Position numbers and translations under genes: made by a program. Of a DNA stretch of 6,835 nt, positions 4,587-6,835 are shown in pieces. Each line of letters opens with the position of its first letter. The stretch's first letter is position 1. The notes under the pieces were generated by a model, which saw nothing but the letters and a program-made list of their open reading frames with translations, did no database searches and was not told where the DNA came from. The DNA comes from Oligoflexales bacterium. Its GTDB lineage: Bacteria; Bdellovibrionota_B; Oligoflexia; Oligoflexales; CACXFL01. The stretch lies in contig JANQHA010000169.1 in NCBI GenBank assembly GCA_028282865.1, forward strand, positions 1 through 6,835, written 5' to 3'.

Positions 4587-5438
4587 ATGCTTAAGCAAAG
4601 AGTTCTCACTGCACTTGTTTCCCTGCCTTTGTTGCTGATGCTTCTTTCTTACGGGCCTCACTGGGCTATTATTTTAGTATTTATGGTGATTGTCGGCTTT
4701 TCAACCTATGAGTCTGCTTCTATGATTTTACCCCGTTTGGATCAAATTTTTTCTGAGCTGGCCTCCGATCACCAGGAGCTCAAGCCCCCGGTTAATAAGG
4801 GCATTTATCTATGTACAGCTTTGGGCGTGCTGCTTTTCGGATTTTCAGCTTTTTCTGAGGGCACAGCGACTCGCGCTGCTATGGTCTTAGGAGTTTTGGC
4901 AGTTATCCTTATCGGAGCTTTTTCATCCAAGCGCATCGAATCAGCGATGGCCCGGATTTTGGGCTATTTATTATGTATCTGTTATGGGTCTTTGCCATGG
5001 CTCATAGTCTGGGAGCTTCAATTGATCGGAAGTGGTTCTCGTTACGTTATCTTGCTTCTTGCGATCGTTTGGGGAGGGGACACCGGAGCATATTTTGGCG
5101 GGCGTTTCTTTGGTAAGCACAAGCTGGCTCCTCATATGTCTCCTAAAAAGACCCGTGAAGGAGCTGTTGCAGGCCTTTTTGGTAGTGTGCTGGGAGGTTT
5201 TTTAATTAATGCCTTCTGGGGCTTCTCGTTAGCTTCTCATGAAATTGTGTTATACTGCAGCTTGGCTGGCGGGGTCGCTGGGCAGCTTGGGGACCTGGTT
5301 GAGTCGACTCTTAAAAGATTTTCCCTAGTAAAAGACTCGGGGGGGATTTTTCCGGGGCATGGGGGTGTTTTGGATCGTGTCGATGGGCTAGTTTTTGCTG
5401 CGCCAGTCGTTTGGGCTATTCTTTATGCTGCGATTTAA
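4587..5438 (+). CDS. cdsA: phosphatidate cytidylyltransferase (CDP-diacylglycerol synthase)
   Basis: This inner-membrane enzyme joins CTP and phosphatidic acid into CDP-diacylglycerol, the precursor of phosphatidylglycerol, cardiolipin and phosphatidylethanolamine. It has 283 residues, a usual family length, and is mostly membrane helices. WGGDTGAYFGGRFFG (162-176) and SPKKTREG (185-192) are conserved family blocks. Residues 240-266 match the CDS signature completely: S-x-L-K-R, then K249-D250, then PGHGG (256-260) and DRVD (263-266), with the metal- and nucleotide-binding acidic residues present. A polar loop of about 25 residues (49-73) lies between the second and third hydrophobic segments. 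The ATG at 4587 is preceded by AAGG (4574-4577), which overlaps the uppS stop. The 11-base gap indicates co-transcription and possibly coupled translation. Confidence 0.97.
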   Translation: MLKQRVLTALVSLPLLLMLLSYGPHWAIILVFMVIVGFSTYESASMILPRLDQIFSELASDHQELKPPVNKGIYLCTALGVLLFGFSAFSEGTATRAAMVLGVLAVILIGAFSSKRIESAMARILGYLLCICYGSLPWLIVWELQLIGSGSRYVILLLAIVWGGDTGAYFGGRFFGKHKLAPHMSPKKTREGAVAGLFGSVLGGFLINAFWGFSLASHEIVLYCSLAGGVAGQLGDLVESTLKRFSLVKDSGGIFPGHGGVLDRVDGLVFAAPVVWAILYAAI

Positions 5439-5456
5439 CTTATTTGAGGTGAAGTT

Positions 5457-6835
5457 ATGGATTTGATTTCTCATCCGATTCCCGCGGTCATTGTATTATT
5501 AGGAATGTTGGTTTTTTTTCATGAGGCCGGTCATTTTATCGTAGGTCGGCTTTGTGGAATTGCAGTTGACATCTTTTCGATCGGTTTTGGTCCACAAATT
5601 GTCGGTTTTAGATTTCGAGGCGTTAAGTACCAATTAAGTTGGATACCACTTGGTGGCTTTGTGAAGTTTTATGGCATGACCGCTACCGAGAAAGTTCCAG
5701 AAGAAGCAAGCGGCATCGCATTTCGTGATGCATCTTTACCCAAGCGAATGGCCACTGTATCCGCTGGACCGATCGCTAATATAATTTTAGCATTTGTCGC
5801 CTATGTGATTTTAGGCATGAACGGAATACCTCATGCGCCAGCCGTAATTGGTACGATACAAAAAGGCAGCGCCGCTGATAAAGCGGGCTTTGAGTTTATG
5901 GATAAAGTGGTTTCAATTGATGGCAAAGTGATAACGGACTGGCAAGACATGAGGAAACTGATATCTAAGTCAGCTCTTATGCCTCTTGATGTCGTCGTTG
6001 AACGCTCAGGTAAGAAAGCAAGTATTAAGTTAAGACCTGATGCTGTCGAGGGACGTGACTTGATGGGGAACGAAGTGAAAGTTGGTCGTGCCGGTATTGC
6101 TAATGGAGTTTTGCCGAGCGTAGTCGCAGTTACAGCTGAGCTGTCTCCTGCCGCTAAAGCTGGGATAAAAACTGGTGATAAAATAACCGCGATCAAAGAG
6201 GGTGATAGCTGGGTTCCTATTTCCTATTGGTACGACTTAGCTAGGCTGCTAGAGGATGCAGTGAGTTCAGATAAACGAACGGTGTTTCTTAGAAAACAGG
6301 ACGCATCGAACGTCGGTAATGGCTCAAATTCTAGCGATGAGAGTGAGGTAGAGTTAAATTTGGCGGCTTCAAAGAGCTTCGCTGAACTTGGTTTAACTGA
6401 CGCGCAGCTAGTGCTTGATAAGCCGGAGGTTAGCTCGTTGCGTCGAGGTGATCGTTTGCTGAAATGGAAGTCGGTAGAGCTGGATGAAATATTTAAGCTC
6501 GCTGAACTTCAAAGTGAGAATACCGAACCCACAGTGAAACTTACTGTTCAACGAGGCTACCAAAAGGTTGAGGTGGATGTTTCGCTGCAAGAGTTTGAAC
6601 GGCAACTACCCTCTGGGAAAAAAGTTATATATATATTGCCTACTAGTTATATGGGGCATTTAATTGAGCCAGAACCTTGGATAGAAAAGCATGAAACATT
6701 GGCTTCAGGGATTTGGTACGGCGTAACCGAGACGGCAACTCAGACGACATTCCTGACTAAAACCTTAGGCCGTCTAATCACTGGTGATGTTCCTCTCAAG
6801 GCTCTTGGGGGACCAATGATGATCGCTAAAGTTGC
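5457..6835 (+). CDS. rseP: RseP-type site-2 zinc metalloprotease, 3'-truncated by the window
   Basis: This inner-membrane intramembrane protease cleaves anti-sigma factors in envelope-stress signalling and degrades leftover signal peptides. The window holds 459 codons and no stop. HEAGH (22-26) in the first membrane helix carries two zinc-binding His and the catalytic Glu. WIPLGGFVKFYG (62-73) is the typical membrane-reentrant region. AGPIANIILAFVAYVIL (103-119) is the second helix. PDZ domains follow at about 126-190 and 219-300; a third PDZ-like stretch around 310-380 contains LRRGDRLL. Residues 436-459 (TLGRLITGDVPLKALGGPMM and on) match the segment before the last core helix; the LDG zinc-ligand motif should lie just beyond the edge. 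The part before GGP is longer than in E. coli RseP (450 residues in total), and a Ser/Asn/Glu-rich linker lies near 283-299. GAGGTG (5446-5451) is five bases from the ATG, and the gap to cdsA is 18 bases. Confidence 0.96.
   Translation, partial: MDLISHPIPAVIVLLGMLVFFHEAGHFIVGRLCGIAVDIFSIGFGPQIVGFRFRGVKYQLSWIPLGGFVKFYGMTATEKVPEEASGIAFRDASLPKRMATVSAGPIANIILAFVAYVILGMNGIPHAPAVIGTIQKGSAADKAGFEFMDKVVSIDGKVITDWQDMRKLISKSALMPLDVVVERSGKKASIKLRPDAVEGRDLMGNEVKVGRAGIANGVLPSVVAVTAELSPAAKAGIKTGDKITAIKEGDSWVPISYWYDLARLLEDAVSSDKRTVFLRKQDASNVGNGSNSSDESEVELNLAASKSFAELGLTDAQLVLDKPEVSSLRRGDRLLKWKSVELDEIFKLAELQSENTEPTVKLTVQRGYQKVEVDVSLQEFERQLPSGKKVIYILPTSYMGHLIEPEPWIEKHETLASGIWYGVTETATQTTFLTKTLGRLITGDVPLKALGGPMMIAKV

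Noticed and set aside
5831..6196. 121-codon minus-strand frame
   Set aside because: It lies inside rseP, whose PDZ domains are clearly encoded on the plus strand; a shadow frame.
6408..6605. 65-codon minus-strand frame
   Set aside because: Shadow of rseP with no ribosome binding site or recognisable content.
1..6835. CRISPR arrays, tRNA or rRNA genes, prophage or toxin-antitoxin modules
   Set aside because: No regularly spaced short repeats, no tRNA- or rRNA-like conserved segments, and no recognisable module proteins were seen by eye on either strand.

Overview
The window looks like chromosomal DNA from a Gram-negative, diderm bacterium. It encodes a lipoprotein signal peptide, Sec-exported proteins and an RseP-type site-2 protease. 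It also carries the undecaprenyl/phospholipid cluster uppS-cdsA-rseP, which in many Gram-negatives lies just upstream of outer-membrane assembly genes. Moderate base composition and several unfamiliar exported proteins would fit a Bdellovibrionota- or Deltaproteobacteria-like host, but the sequence alone does not settle the taxonomy.

Layout. (1) 3-341, plus: C-terminal end of a gene cut by the window edge, with weak resemblance to NTAQ1-type cysteine amidases. (2) 333-1133 (or 1139), minus: an alpha/beta hydrolase of the epoxide hydrolase/dehalogenase type with an Asp nucleophile, whose end overlaps gene 1 tail to tail. (3) 1250-1669, plus: a small predicted lipoprotein of unknown function. 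(4) 1937-3002: a 528-bp tandem duplication (period 538). Each unit holds a ribosome binding site, a secreted six-cysteine protein of 149 residues and a rho-independent terminator. A good promoter lies only in front of the first unit. (5) 3042-3626, minus: 5-formyltetrahydrofolate cyclo-ligase, starting at TTG. (6) 3766-6835, plus: uppS, cdsA and rseP in a tight operon (gaps of 11 and 18 bases). rseP runs off the right end.

How the genes fit together. UppS makes undecaprenyl diphosphate, the carrier lipid for peptidoglycan and other wall polymers. CdsA makes CDP-diacylglycerol for phospholipids. RseP is an inner-membrane protease that handles envelope stress signals and signal-peptide remnants. 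Together they form an envelope-biogenesis operon. dxr, which often sits between cdsA and rseP, is absent here. The genes left of 3042 look accessory.

Most notable points. The uppS reading frame has no ATG, GTG or TTG in front of its conserved first strand. The best-placed start is an ATC behind a Shine-Dalgarno sequence that is itself locked in a 9-bp inverted repeat; the alternative is a one-base frameshift at an A5 run. The duplicated secreted protein is not a family I recognise. Its two copies are nearly identical at the signal peptide and terminator but clearly diverged in the mature part, and copy 2 sits behind a terminator with no visible promoter of its own.
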